Of a stretch of 64,000 nucleotides of DNA, positions 9,654-23,443 are shown piece by piece (the stretch's first letter is position 1; each line of letters begins with the position of its first letter). A model generated the notes under the pieces. That model had not been told where the DNA came from. It saw nothing but the letters and a program-made list of their open reading frames with translations, and made no database searches. This DNA is from Cinclus cinclus (Eukaryota > Chordata > Aves > Passeriformes > Cinclidae), in NCBI RefSeq assembly GCF_963662255.1, contig NW_026912148.1:124001-188000 (forward strand), in the 5' to 3' direction. Both the position numbers and the translations under genes were made by a program.

Positions 9654-11032
9654 TGCAGAGAGGCGGCAAAGCTGAATGCCGTGCCAGAGCTTCACTTCTC
9701 GCTGGAGCACAGGAAGGCAAGAATGAAGAGGCAGAACACAGCCTTGGTTTCAGCAGCCTCCGGGACCGCAAAAGTTCAGCAATAGCTCTGTCAAAGCAGA
9801 ACTCGGCTGAGAATGCTCTCGCAGCTTGGGAAAGTTAGGCGCAGCTGCTGACCAGCTCTGCCCGTGGCCACAGGCTGCTTCTTCCACCTTCACTGTGGCA
9901 GAGCTTTTGCGGAACAGAGACGGCATTCTTCAAGGGCGTGTTCTCCAAGGTGCTGTGAAACAGAGCCTAGCACGCTGTCTCGCTGATCCTGGCTTTCGGC
10001 AAGCAGGCGTGCCAGACCGCCGACATTCTGCACTCTGGCAGCCTAGTTGCCAGCTTTCGGCAGCTGCTGTCCTAGCAAGGAAGCTCAGGGAGTCAAAGCC
10101 AGTGCCGGGCGGCACCTTTCTGCTTTGCCCGCCTAAGCGGCGTCACGCTCCCTCGGATACTGTGTCCTTTCCCTCTGCACTGCGTCTGCCGAGGTGCTCT
10201 CTGCCTCTCGGAGCAGAAGGGCAAAGGACAATGTTATCCACAGCAGGGTAGAAATGGCATTGCTAGCAGGAAAGCTAGATGCCTTGGAACTGTCCCCTTA
10301 GCCCTTGCCACTCACTTCAGGCTCGTACGCTGAGCAGAACAGCCTGCTGTTCTGAAGCTTCGCTGGCTGCCGTTCGTGCCCAGACGCCATTTCCTTCCCA
10401 AGGAGGCGAAGCGTCGTCTACTTCTCGCAGCGAGCACGCTGCTCCTGGCTTTCGCTTCTGCCGCAACGAGCTCGCTACGAGCACTTTTCTTCTCAACCCT
10501 CTAGACCATTGCGTTCTGCTTTTCTTGTCTCGTGAATGGAGACGGAAAGCTTCTCGGCTACAATCTCGCCCAGAACAACTGCGGCTACACATTAAGCTCG
10601 CCCGGAACGCCCTGCTGAAACTTGCCTTCTGGCACCCCATTCGCGGGGCAGCCGTCTTTCTTCGGCCACCTGCCAAGTGGCCCCATATCGCCGCGCTCGT
10701 TGCACTCCGCTTGTCAGATTGGCTTCCCGTGGTGCTGATTTCAGCCTGGCCAAATACTCGCGCTGCGGAGAGCTGTCTCGCAGACAATCATGTTCCAGCA
10801 TAGAAATTTGTCCTGCAATGTTCCCCCCTCTTTTCCCGCATGGTGTTGCTCTGATGAATGCCTTGAGCATGGAACGACTTAAGCCAGCAAGTATTCCTCG
10901 CCGGCCACCGCTCGCTGTGCAAGAGGTATGCCGTGGAGCCTTTGAACGCTGCCAAGCAAAAAGCAGAGCAGTGACCATAAAAGCGAGGAGAGAGCATGCA
11001 CGAAGCACACTAGTTCTGTCTAGTGCTTTCCG
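9654..11032. repeat. Unit U8, class b with private base
   Basis: Departures: p195C p232C p261A p583A p602T p761T p1080T p1106C. The p1080T base (10733) is found nowhere else in the window and looks like a recent CpG-to-TpG transition. p261A is otherwise a y marker. Confidence 0.97.
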
Positions 11033-12411
11033 TGCAGAGAGGCGGCAAAGCTGAATGCCGTGCCAGAGCTTCACTTCTCGCTGGAGCACAGGAAGGCAAG
11101 AATGAAGAGGCAGAACACAGCCTTGGTTTCAGCAGCCTCCGGGACCGCAAAAGTTCAGCAATAGCTCTGTCAAAGCAGAACTCGGCTGAGAATGCTCTCG
11201 CAGCTTGGGAAAGTTAGGCGCAGCTGTTGACCAGCTCTGCCCGTGGCCACAGGCTGCTTCTTCGACCTTCACTGTGGCAGAGCTTTTGCGGAGCAGAGAC
11301 GGCATTCTTCAAGGGCGTGTTCTCCAAGGTGCTGTGAAACAGAGCCTAGCACGCTGTCTCGCTGATCCTGGCTTTCGGCAAGCAGGCGTGCCAGACCGCC
11401 GACATTCTGCACTCTGGCAGCCTAGTTGCCAGCTTTCGGCAGCTGCTGTCCTAGCAAGGAAGCTCAGGGAGTCAAAGCCAGTGCCGGGCGGCACCTTTCT
11501 GCTTTGCCCGCCTAAGCGGCGTCACGCTCCCTCGGATACTGTGTCCTTTCCCTCTGCACTGCGTCTGCCGAGGTGCTCTCTGCCTCTCGGAGCAGAAGGG
11601 CAAAGGACAATGTTTTCCACAGCAGGGTAGAAACGGCATTGCTAGCAGGAAAGCTAGATGCCTTGGAACTGTCCCCTTAGCCCTTGCCACTCACTTCAGG
11701 CTCGTACGCTGAGCAGAACAGCCTGCTGTTCTGAAGCTTCGCTGGCTGCCGTTCGTGCCCAGACGCCATTTCCTTCCCAAGGAGGCGAAGCGCCGTCTAC
11801 TTCTCGCAGCGAGCACGCTGCTCCTGGCTTTCGCTTCTGCCGCAACGAGCTCGCTACGAGCACTTTTCTTCTCAACCCTCTAGACCATTGCGTTCTGCTT
11901 TTCTTGTCTCGTGAATGGAGACGGAAAGCTTCTCGGCTACAATCTCGCCCAGAACAACTGCGGCTACACATTAAGCTCGCCCGGAACGCCCTGCTGAAAC
12001 TTGCCTTCTGGCACCCCATTCGCGGGGCAGCCGTCTTTCTTCGGCCACCTGCCAAGTGGCCCCATATCGCCGCGCTCGTTGCACTCCGCTTGTCAGATTG
12101 GCTTCCCGTGGCGCTGATTTCAGCCTGGCCAAATACTAGCGCTGCGGAGAGCTGTCTCGCAGACAATCATGTTCCAGCATAGAAATTTGTCCTGCAATGT
12201 TCCCCCCTCTTTTCCCGCATGGTGTTGCTCTGATGAATGCCTTGAGCATGGAACGACTTAAGCCAGCAAGTATTCCTCGCCGGCCACCGCTCGCTGTGCA
12301 AGAGGTATGCCGTGGAGCCTTTGAACGCTGCCAAGCAAAAAGCAGAGCAGTGACCATAAAAGCGAGGAGAGAGCATGCACGAAGCACACTAGTTCTGTCT
12401 AGTGCTTTCCG
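11033..12411. repeat. Unit U9, class c0
   Basis: No departures. Closes the first 9-mer; its counterpart U18 has p953G. Confidence 0.97.
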
Positions 12412-13790
12412 TGCAGAGAGGCGGCAAAGCTGAATGCCGTGCCAGAGCTTCACTTCTCGCTGGAGCACAGGAAGGCAAGAATGAAGAGGCAGAACACAGT
12501 CTTGGTTTCAGCAGCCTCCGGGACCGCAAAAGTTCAGCAATAGCTCTGTCAAAGCAGAACTCGGCTGAGAATGCTCTCGCAGCTTGAGAAAGTTAGGCGC
12601 AGCTGTTGACCAGCTCTGCCCGTGGCCACAGGCTGCTTCTTCGACCTTCACTGTGGCAGAGCTTTTGCGGAGCAGAGACGGCATTCTTCAAGGGCGTGTT
12701 CTCCAAGGTGCTGTGAAACAGAGCCTAGCACGCTGTCTCGCTGATCCTGGCTTTCGGCAAGCAGGCGTGCCAGACCGCCGACATTCTGCACTCTGGCAGC
12801 CTAGTTGCCAGCTTTCGGCAGCTGCTGTCCTAGCAAGGCAGCTCAGGGAGTCAAAGCCAGTGCCGGGCGGCACCTTTCTGCTTTGCCCGCCTAAGCGGCG
12901 TCACGCTCCCTCGGATACTGTGTCCTTTCCCTCTGCACTGCGTCTGCCGAGGTGCTCTCTGCCTCTCGGAGCAGAAGGGCAAAGGACAATGTTATCCACA
13001 GCAGGGTAGAAATGGCATTGCTAGCAGGAAAGCTAGATGCCTTGGAACTGTCCCCTTAGCCCTTGCCACTCACTTCAGGCTCGTACGCTGAGCAGAACAG
13101 CCTGCTGTTCTGAAGCTTCGCTGGCTGCCGTTCGTGCCCAGACGCCATTTCCTTCCCAAGGAGGCGAAGCGCCGTCTACTTCTCGCAGCGAGCACGCTGC
13201 TCCTGGCTTTCGCTTCTGCCGCAACGAGCTCGCTACGAGCACTTTTCTTCTCAACCCTCTAGACCATTGCGTTCTGCTTTTCTTGTCTCGTGAATGGAGA
13301 CGGAAAGCTTCTCGGCTACAATCTCGCCTAGAACAACTGCGGCTACACATTAAGCTCGCCCGGAACGCCCTGCTGAAACTTGCCTTCTGGCACCCCATTC
13401 GCGGGGCAGCCGTCTTTCTTCGGCCACCTGCCAAGTGGCCCCATATCGCCGCGCTCGTTGCACTCCGCTTGTCAGATTGGCTTCCCGTGGCGCTGATTTC
13501 AGCCTGGCCAAATACTAGCGCTGCGGAGAGCTGTCTCGCAGACAATCATGTTCCAGCATAGAAATTTGTCCTGCAATGTTCCCCCCTCTTTTCCCGCATG
13601 GTGTTGCTCTGATGAATGCCTTGAGCATGGAACGACTTAAGCCAGCAAGTATTCCTCGCCGGCCACCGCTCGCTGTGCAAGAGGTATGCCGTGGAGCCTT
13701 TGAACGCTGCCAAGCAAAAAGCAGAGCAGTGACCATAAAAGCGAGGAGAGAGCATGCACGAAGCACACTAGTTCTGTCTAGTGCTTTCCG
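12412..13790. repeat. Unit U10, class a
   Basis: Same departures as U1. Opens the second 9-mer. Confidence 0.97.
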
Positions 13791-15169
13791 TGCAGAGAGG
13801 CGGCAAAGCTGAATGCCGTGCCAGAGCTTCACTTCTCGCTGGAGCACAGGAAGGCAAGAATGAAGAGGCAGAACACAGCCTTGGTTTCAGCAGCCTCCGG
13901 GACCGCAAAAGTTCAGCAATAGCTCTGTCAAAGCAGAACTCGGCTGAGAATGCTCTCGCAGCTTGGGAAAGTTAGGCGCAGCTGCTGACCAGCTCTGCCC
14001 GTGGCCACAGGCTGCTTCTTCCACCTTCACTGTGGCAGAGCTTTTGCGGAGCAGAGAGGGCATTCTTCAAGGGCGTGTTCTCCAAGGTGCTGTGAAACAG
14101 AGCCTAGCACGCTGTCTCGCTGATCCTGGCTTTCGGCAAGCAGGCGTGCCAGACCGCCGACATTCTGCACTCTGGCAGCCTAGTTGCCAGCTTTCGGCAG
14201 CTGCTGTCCTAGCAAGGAAGCTCAGGGAGTCAAAGCCAGTGCCGGGCGGCACCTTTCTGCTTTGCCCGCCTAAGCGGCGTCACGCTCCCTCGGATACTGT
14301 GTCCTTTCCCTCTGCACTGCGTCTGCCGAGGTGCTCTCTGCCTCTCGGAGCAGAAGGGCAAAGGACAATGTTATCCACAGCAGGGTAGAAATGGCATTGC
14401 TAGCAGGAAAGCTAGATGCCTTGGAACTGTCCCCTTAGCCCTTGCCACTCACTTCAGGCTCGTACGCTGAGCAGAACAGCCTGCTGTTCTGAAGCTTCGC
14501 TGGCTGCCGTTCGTGCCCAGACGCCATTTCCTTCCCAAGGAGGCGAAGCGCCGTCTACTTCTCGCAGCGAGCACGCTGCTCCTGGCTTTCGCTTCTGCCG
14601 CAACGAGCTCGCTACGAGCACTTTTCTTCTCAACCCTCTAGACCATTGCGTTCTGCTTTTCTTGTCTCGTGAATGGAGACGGAAAGCTTCTCGGCTACAA
14701 TCTCGCCCAGAACAACTGCGGCTACACATTAAGCTCGCCCGGAACGCCCTGCTGAAACTTGCCTTCTGGCACCCCATTCGCGGGGCAGCCGTCTTTCTTC
14801 GGCCACCTGCCAAGTGGCCCCATATCGCCGCGCTCGTTGCACTCCGCTTGTCAGATTGGCTTCCCGTGGCGCTGATTTCAGCCTGGCCAAATACTAGCGC
14901 TGCGGAGAGCTGTCTCGCAGACAATCATGTTCCAGCATAGAAATTTGTCCTGCAATGTTCCCCCCTCTTTTCCCGCATGGTGTTGCTCTGATGAATGCCT
15001 TGAGCATGGAACGACTTAAGCCAGCAAGTATTCCTCGCCGGCCACCGCTCGCTGTGCAAGAGGTATGCCGTGGAGCCTTTGAACGCTGCCAAGCAAAAAG
15101 CAGAGCAGTGACCATAAAAGCGAGGAGAGAGCATGCACGAAGCACACTAGTTCTGTCTAGTGCTTTCCG
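13791..15169. repeat. Unit U11, class b lacking p1106C
   Basis: Departures: p195C p232C p268G p583A p602T. Differs from U2 only at p1106, where it has the majority A. Confidence 0.97.
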
Positions 15170-16548
15170 TGCAGAGAGGCGGCAAAGCTGAATGCCGTGC
15201 CAGAGCTTCACTTCTCGCTGGAGCACAGGAAGGCAAGAATGAAGAGGCAGAACACAGCCTTGGTTTCAGCAGCCTCCGGGACCGCAAAAGTTCAGCAATA
15301 GCTCTGTCAAAGCAGAACTCGGCTGAGAATGCTCTCGCAGCTTGGGAAAGTTAGGCGCAGCTGTTGACCAGCTCTGCCCGTGGCCACAGGCTGCTTCTTC
15401 GACCTTCACTGTGGCAGAGCTTTTGCGGAGCAGAGACGGCATTCTTCAAGGGCGTGTTCTCCAAGGTGCTGTGAAACAGAGCCTAGCACGCTGTCTCGCT
15501 GATCCTGGCTTTCGGCAAGCAGGCGTGCCAGACCGCCGACATTCTGCACTCTGGCAGCCTAGTTGCCAGCTTTCGGCAGCTGCTGTCCTAGCAAGGAAGC
15601 TCAGGGAGTCAAAGCCAGTGCCGGGCGGCACCTTTCTGCTTTGCCCGCCTAAGCGGCGTCACGCTCCCTCGGATACTGTGTCCTTTCCCTCTGCACTGCG
15701 TCTGCCGAGGTGCTCTCTGCCTCTCGGAGCAGAAGGGCAAAGGACAATGTTTTCCACAGCAGGGTAGAAACGGCATTGCTAGCAGGAAAGCTAGATGCCT
15801 TGGAACTGTCCCCTTAGCCCTTGCCACTCACTTCAGGCTCGTACGCTGAGCAGAACAGCCTGCTGTTCTGAAGCTTCGCTGGCTGCCGTTCGTGCCCAGA
15901 CGCCATTTCCTTCCCAAGGAGGCGAAGCGCCGTCTACTTCTCGCAGCGAGCACGCTGCTCCTGGCTTTCGCTTCTGCCGCAACGAGCTCGCTACGAGCAC
16001 TTTTCTTCTCAACCCTCTAGACCATTGCGTTCTGCTTTTCTTGTCTCGTGAATGGAGACGGAAAGCTTCTCGGCTACAATCTCGCCCAGAACAACTGCGG
16101 CTACACATTAAGCTCGCCCGGGACGCCCTGCTGAAACTTGCCTTCTGGCACCCCATTCGCGGGGCAGCCGTCTTTCTTCGGCCACCTGCCAAGTGGCCCC
16201 ATATCGCCGCGCTCGTTGCACTCCGCTTGTCAGATTGGCTTCCCGTGGCGCTGATTTCAGCCTGGCCAAATACTAGCGCTGCGGAGAGCTGTCTCGCAGA
16301 CAATCATGTTCCAGCATAGAAATTTGTCCTGCAATGTTCCCCCCTCTTTTCCCGCATGGTGTTGCTCTGATGAATGCCTTGAGCATGGAACGACTTAAGC
16401 CAGCAAGTATTCCTCGCCGGCCACCGCTCGCTGTGCAAGAGGTATGCCGTGGAGCCTTTGAACGCTGCCAAGCAAAAAGCAGAGCAGTGACCATAAAAGC
16501 GAGGAGAGAGCATGCACGAAGCACACTAGTTCTGTCTAGTGCTTTCCG
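15170..16548. repeat. Unit U12, class c
   Basis: Departure p953G only; matches U3. Confidence 0.97.
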
Positions 16549-17927
16549 TGCAGAGAGGCGGCAAAGCTGAATGCCGTGCCAGAGCTTCACTTCTCGCTGG
16601 AGCACAGGAAGGCAAGAATGAAGAGGCAGAACACAGCCTTGGTTTCAGCAGCCTCCGGGACCGCAAAAGTTCAGCAATAGCTCTGTCAAAGCAGAACTCG
16701 GCTGAGAATGCTCTCGCAGCTTGAGAAAGTTAGGCGCAGCTGTTGACCAGCTCTGCCCCTGGCCACAGGCTGCTTCTTCCACCTTCACTGTGGCAGAGCT
16801 TTTGCGGAGCAGAGAGGGCATTCTTCAAGGGCGTGTTCTCCAAGGTGCTGTGAAACAGAGCCTAGCACGCTGTCTCGCTGATCCTGGCTTTCGGCAAGCA
16901 GGCGTGCCAGACCGCCGACATTCTGCACTCTGGCAGCCTAGTTGCCAGCTTTCGGCAGCTGCTGTCCTAGCAAGGAAGCTCAGGGAGTCAAAGCCAGTGC
17001 CGGGCGGCACCTTTCTGCTTTGCCCGCCTAAGCGGCGTCACGCTCCCTCGGATACTGTGTCCTTTCCCTCTGCACTGCGTCTGCCGAGGTGCTCTCTGCC
17101 TCTCGGAGCAGAAGGGCAAAGGACAATGTTTTCCACAGCAGGGTAGAAACGGCATTGCTAGCAGGAAAGCTAGATGCCTTGGAACTGTCCCCTTAGCCCT
17201 TGCCACTCACTTCAGGCTCGTACGCTGAGCAGAACAGCCTGCTGTTCTGAAGCTTCGCTGGCTGCCGTTCGTGCCCAGACGCCATTTCCTTCCCAAGGAG
17301 GCGAAGCGCCGTCTACTTCTCGCAGCGAGCACGCTGCTCCTGGCTTTCGCTTCTGCCGCAACGAGCTCGCTACGAGCACTTTTCTTCTCAACCCTCTAGA
17401 CCATTGCGTTCTGCTTTTCTTGTCTCGTGAATGGAGACGGAAAGCTTCTCGGCTACAATCTCGCCCAGAACAACTGCGGCTACACATTAAGCTCGCCCGG
17501 AACGCCCTGCTGAAACTTGCCTTCTGGCACCCCATTCGCGGGGCAGCCGTCTTTCTTCGGCCACCTGCCAAGTGGCCCCATATCGCCGCGCTCGTTGCAC
17601 TCCGCTTGTCAGATTGGCTTCCCGTGGCGCTGATTTCAGCCTGGCCAAATACTAGCGCTGCGGAGAGCTGTCTCGCAGACAATCATGTTCCAGCATAGAA
17701 ATTTGTCCTGCAATGTTCCCCCCTCTTTTCCCGCATGGTGTTGCTCTGATGAATGCCTTGAGCATGGAACGACTTAAGCCAGCAAGTATTCCTCGCCGGC
17801 CACCGCTCGCTGTGCAAGAGGTATGCCGTGGAGCCTTTGAACGCTGCCAAGCAAAAAGCAGAGCAGTGACCATAAAAGCGAGGAGAGAGCATGCACGAAG
17901 CACACTAGTTCTGTCTAGTGCTTTCCG
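16549..17927. repeat. Unit U13, class d
   Basis: Departures p176A p211C p232C p268G; matches U4. Confidence 0.97.
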
Positions 17928-19306
17928 TGCAGAGAGGCGGCAAAGCTGAATGCCGTGCCAGAGCTTCACTTCTCGCTGGAGCACAGGAAGGCAAGAATGA
18001 AGAGGCAGAACACAGTCTTGGTTTCAGCAGCCTCCGGGACCGCAAAAGTTCAGCAATAGCTCTGTCAAAGCAGAACTCGGCTGAGAATGCTCTCGCAGCT
18101 TGAGAAAGTTAGGCGCAGCTGTTGACCAGCTCTGCCCGTGGCCACAGGCTGCTTCTTCGACCTTCACTGTGGCAGAGCTTTTGCGGAGCAGAGACGGCAT
18201 TCTTCAAGGGCGTGTTCTCCAAGGTGCTGTGAAACAGAGCCTAGCACGCTGTCTCGCTGATCCTGGCTTTCGGCAAGCAGGCGTGCCAGACCGCCGACAT
18301 TCTGCACTCTGGCAGCCTAGTTGCCAGCTTTCGGCAGCTGCTGTCCTAGCAAGGCAGCTCAGGGAGTCAAAGCCAGTGCCGGGCGGCACCTTTCTGCTTT
18401 GCCCGCCTAAGCGGCGTCACGCTCCCTCGGATACTGTGTCCTTTCCCTCTGCACTGCGTCTGCCGAGGTGCTCTCTGCCTCTCGGAGCAGAAGGGCAAAG
18501 GACAATGTTATCCACAGCAGGGTAGAAATGGCATTGCTAGCAGGAAAGCTAGATGCCTTGGAACTGTCCCCTTAGCCCTTGCCACTCACTTCAGGCTCGT
18601 ACGCTGAGCAGAACAGCCTGCTGTTCTGAAGCTTCGCTGGCTGCCGTTCGTGCCCAGACGCCATTTCCTTCCCAAGGAGGCGAAGCGCCGTCTACTTCTC
18701 GCAGCGAGCACGCTGCTCCTGGCTTTCGCTTCTGCCGCAACGAGCTCGCTACGAGCACTTTTCTTCTCAACCCTCTAGACCATTGCGTTCTGCTTTTCTT
18801 GTCTCGTGAATGGAGACGGAAAGCTTCTCGGCTACAATCTCGCCTAGAACAACTGCGGCTACACATTAAGCTCGCCCGGAACGCCCTGCTGAAACTTGCC
18901 TTCTGGCACCCCATTCGCGGGGCAGCCGTCTTTCTTCGGCCACCTGCCAAGTGGCCCCATATCGCCGCGCTCGTTGCACTCCGCTTGTCAGATTGGCTTC
19001 CCGTGGCGCTGATTTCAGCCTGGCCAAATACTAGCGCTGCGGAGAGCTGTCTCGCAGACAATCATGTTCCAGCATAGAAATTTGTCCTGCAATGTTCCCC
19101 CCTCTTTTCCCGCATGGTGTTGCTCTGATGAATGCCTTGAGCATGGAACGACTTAAGCCAGCAAGTATTCCTCGCCGGCCACCGCTCGCTGTGCAAGAGG
19201 TATGCCGTGGAGCCTTTGAACGCTGCCAAGCAAAAAGCAGAGCAGTGACCATAAAAGCGAGGAGAGAGCATGCACGAAGCACACTAGTTCTGTCTAGTGC
19301 TTTCCG
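17928..19306. repeat. Unit U14, class a
   Basis: Six class-a departures, including p918T. Confidence 0.97.
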
Positions 19307-20685
19307 TGCAGAGAGGCGGCAAAGCTGAATGCCGTGCCAGAGCTTCACTTCTCGCTGGAGCACAGGAAGGCAAGAATGAAGAGGCAGAACACAGCCTTGG
19401 TTTCAGCAGCCTCCGGGACCGCAAAAGTTCAGCAATAGCTCTGTCAAAGCAGAACTCGGCTGAGAATGCTCTCGCAGCTTGGGAAAGTTAGGCGCAGCTG
19501 TTGACCAGCTCTGCCCGTGGCCACAGGCTGCTTCTTCCACCTTCACTGTGGCAGAGCTTTTGCGGAGCAGAGACGGCATTCTTCAAGGGCGTGTTCTCCA
19601 AGGTGCTGTGAAACAGAGCCTAGCACGCTGTCTCGCTGATCCTGGCTTTCGGCAAGCAGGCGTGCCAGACCGCCGACATTCTGCACTCTGGCAGCCTAGT
19701 TGCCAGCTTTCGGCAGCTGCTGTCCTAGCAAGGAAGCTCAGGGAGTCAAAGCCAGTGCCGGGCGGCACCTTTCTGCTTTGCCCGCCTAAGCGGCGTCACG
19801 CTCCCTCGGATACTGTGTCCTTTCCCTCTGCACTGCGTCTGCCGAGGTGCTCTCTGCCTCTCGGAGCAGAAGGGCAAAGGACAATGTTTTCCACAGCAGG
19901 GTAGAAACGGCATTGCTAGCAGGAAAGCTAGATGCCTTGGAACTGTCCCCTTAGCCCTTGCCACTCACTTCAGGCTCGTACGCTGAGCAGAACAGCCTGC
20001 TGTTCTGAAGCTTCGCTGGCTGCCGTTCGTGCCCAGACGCCATTTCCTTCCCAAGGAGGCGAAGCGCCGTCTACTTCTCGCAGCGAGCACGCTGCTCCTG
20101 GCTTTCGCTTCTGCCGCAACGAGCTCGCTACGAGCACTTTTCTTCTCAACCCTCTAGACCATTGCGTTCTGCTTTTCTTGTCTCGTGAATGGAGACGGAA
20201 AGCTTCTCGGCTACAATCTCGCCCAGAACAACTGCGGCTACACATTAAGCTCGCCCGGGACGCCCTGCTGAAACTTGCCTTCTGGCACCCCATTCGCGGG
20301 GCAGCCGTCTTTCTTCGGCCACCTGCCAAGTGGCCCCATATCGCCGCGCTCGTTGCACTCCGCTTGTCAGATTGGCTTCCCGTGGCGCTGATTTCAGCCT
20401 GGCCAAATACTAGCGCTGCGGAGAGCTGTCTCGCAGACAATCATGTTCCAGCATAGAAATTTGTCCTGCAATGTTCCCCCCTCTTTTCCCGCATGGTGTT
20501 GCTCTGATGAATGCCTTGAGCATGGAACGACTTAAGCCAGCAAGTATTCCTCGCCGGCCACCGCTCGCTGTGCAAGAGGTATGCCGTGGAGCCTTTGAAC
20601 GCTGCCAAGCAAAAAGCAGAGCAGTGACCATAAAAGCGAGGAGAGAGCATGCACGAAGCACACTAGTTCTGTCTAGTGCTTTCCG
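19307..20685. repeat. Unit U15, class c with p232C
   Basis: Departures p232C p953G. The only unit combining these two. Confidence 0.97.
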
Positions 20686-22064
20686 TGCAGAGAGGCGGCA
20701 AAGCTGAATGCCGTGCCAGAGCTTCACTTCTCGCTGGAGCACAGGAAGGCAAGAATGAAGAGGCAGAACACAGTCTTGGTTTCAGCAGCCTCCGGGACCG
20801 CAAAAGTTCAGCAATAGCTCTGTCAAAGCAGAACTCGGCTGAGAATGCTCTCGCAGCTTGAGAAAGTTAGGCGCAGCTGTTGACCAGCTCTGCCCGTGGC
20901 CACAGGCTGCTTCTTCGACCTTCACTGTGGCAGAGCTTTTGCGGAGCAGAGACGGCATTCTTCAAGGGCGTGTTCTCCAAGGTGCTGTGAAACAGAGCCT
21001 AGCACGCTGTCTCGCTGATCCTGGCTTTCGGCAAGCAGGCGTGCCAGACCGCCGACATTCTGCACTCTGGCAGCCTAGTTGCCAGCTTTCGGCAGCTGCT
21101 GTCCTAGCAAGGCAGCTCAGGGAGTCAAAGCCAGTGCCGGGCGGCACCTTTCTGCTTTGCCCGCCTAAGCGGCGTCACGCTCCCTCGGATACTGTGTCCT
21201 TTCCCTCTGCACTGCGTCTGCCGAGGTGCTCTCTGCCTCTCGGAGCAGAAGGGCAAAGGACAATGTTATCCACAGCAGGGTAGAAATGGCATTGCTAGCA
21301 GGAAAGCTAGATGCCTTGGAACTGTCCCCTTAGCCCTTGCCACTCACTTCAGGCTCGTACGCTGAGCAGAACAGCCTGCTGTTCTGAAGCTTCGCTGGCT
21401 GCCGTTCGTGCCCAGACGCCATTTCCTTCCCAAGGAGGCGAAGCGCCGTCTACTTCTCGCAGCGAGCACGCTGCTCCTGGCTTTCGCTTCTGCCGCAACG
21501 AGCTCGCTACGAGCACTTTTCTTCTCAACCCTCTAGACCATTGCGTTCTGCTTTTCTTGTCTCGTGAATGGAGACGGAAAGCTTCTCGGCTACAATCTCG
21601 CCTAGAACAACTGCGGCTACACATTAAGCTCGCCCGGAACGCCCTGCTGAAACTTGCCTTCTGGCACCCCATTCGCGGGGCAGCCGTCTTTCTTCGGCCA
21701 CCTGCCAAGTGGCCCCATATCGCCGCGCTCGTTGCACTCCGCTTGTCAGATTGGCTTCCCGTGGCGCTGATTTCAGCCTGGCCAAATACTAGCGCTGCGG
21801 AGAGCTGTCTCGCAGACAATCATGTTCCAGCATAGAAATTTGTCCTGCAATGTTCCCCCCTCTTTTCCCGCATGGTGTTGCTCTGATGAATGCCTTGAGC
21901 ATGGAACGACTTAAGCCAGCAAGTATTCCTCGCCGGCCACCGCTCGCTGTGCAAGAGGTATGCCGTGGACCCTTTGAACGCTGCCAAGCAAAAAGCAGAG
22001 CAGTGACCATAAAAGCGAGGAGAGAGCATGCACGAAGCACACTAGTTCTGTCTAGTGCTTTCCG
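20686..22064. repeat. Unit U16, class a with p1285C
   Basis: Class-a departures plus p1285C (21970). First appearance of p1285C, which then recurs in U19, U22, U24, U25, U32 and U44 on different backgrounds. Confidence 0.97.
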
Positions 22065-23443
22065 TGCAGAGAGGCGGCAAAGCTGAATGCCGTGCCAGAG
22101 CTTCACTTCTCGCTGGAGCACAGGAAGGCAAGAATGAAGAGGCAGAACACAGCCTTGGTTTCAGCAGCCTCCGGGACCGCAAAAGTTCAGCAATAGCTCT
22201 GTCAAAGCAGAACTCGGCTGAGAATGCTCTCGCAGCTTGGGAAAGTTAGGCGCAGCTGCTGACCAGCTCTGCCCGTGGCCACAGGCTGCTTCTTCCACCT
22301 TCACTGTGGCAGAGCTTTTGCGGAGCAGAGAGGGCATTCTTCAAGGGCGTGTTCTCCAAGGTGCTGTGAAACAGAGCCTAGCACGCTGTCTCGCTGATCC
22401 TGGCTTTCGGCAAGCAGGCGTGCCAGACCGCCGACATTCTGCACTCTGGCAGCCTAGTTGCCAGCTTTCGGCAGCTGCTGTCCTAGCAAGGAAGCTCAGG
22501 GAGTCAAAGCCAGTGCCGGGCGGCACCTTTCTGCTTTGCCCGCCTAAGCGGCGTCACGCTCCCTCGGATACTGTGTCCTTTCCCTCTGCACTGCGTCTGC
22601 CGAGGTGCTCTCTGCCTCTCGGAGCAGAAGGGCAAAGGACAATGTTATCCACAGCAGGGTAGAAATGGCATTGCTAGCAGGAAAGCTAGATGCCTTGGAA
22701 CTGTCCCCTTAGCCCTTGCCACTCACTTCAGGCTCGTACGCTGAGCAGAACAGCCTGCTGTTCTGAAGCTTCGCTGGCTGCCGTTCGTGCCCAGACGCCA
22801 TTTCCTTCCCAAGGAGGCGAAGCGTCGTCTACTTCTCGCAGCGAGCACGCTGCTCCTGGCTTTCGCTTCTGCCGCAACGAGCTCGCTACGAGCACTTTTC
22901 TTCTCAACCCTCTAGACCATTGCGTTCTGCTTTTCTTGTCTCGTGAATGGAGACGGAAAGCTTCTCGGCTACAATCTCGCCCAGAACAACTGCGGCTACA
23001 CATTAAGCTCGCCCGGAACGCCCTGCTGAAACTTGCCTTCTGGCACCCCATTCGCGGGGCAGCCGTCTTTCTTCGGCCACCTGCCAAGTGGCCCCATATC
23101 GCCGCGCTCGTTGCACTCCGCTTGTCAGATTGGCTTCCCGTGGCGCTGATTTCAGCCTGGCCAAATACTCGCGCTGCGGAGAGCTGTCTCGCAGACAATC
23201 ATGTTCCAGCATAGAAATTTGTCCTGCAATGTTCCCCCCTCTTTTCCCGCATGGTGTTGCTCTGATGAATGCCTTGAGCATGGAACGACTTAAGCCAGCA
23301 AGTATTCCTCGCCGGCCACCGCTCGCTGTGCAAGAGGTATGCCGTGGAGCCTTTGAACGCTGCCAAGCAAAAAGCAGAGCAGTGACCATAAAAGCGAGGA
23401 GAGAGCATGCACGAAGCACACTAGTTCTGTCTAGTGCTTTCCG
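22065..23443. repeat. Unit U17, class b
   Basis: Departures p195C p232C p268G p583A p602T p761T p1106C. Carries both the p268G of U2 and the p761T of U8. Confidence 0.97.

Larger units (their letters stand above)
1..12411. repeat. 9-mer higher-order repeat, copy 1 (U1-U9)
   Basis: The unit order is a-b-c-d-a-c0-a-b-c0, a trimer (U1-U3) followed by a hexamer (U4-U9). Compared unit by unit with the block at 12412-24822, I find 9 differences in 12,411 bp, while adjacent units inside the block differ by up to about 12 sites in 1,379 bp. Similarity at a nine-unit distance is therefore greater than between neighbours, which defines a higher-order repeat. Inside it, U1-U3 and U7-U9 are also near copies, with 5 differences (four in U2/U8 and one in U3/U9). 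Confidence 0.85.
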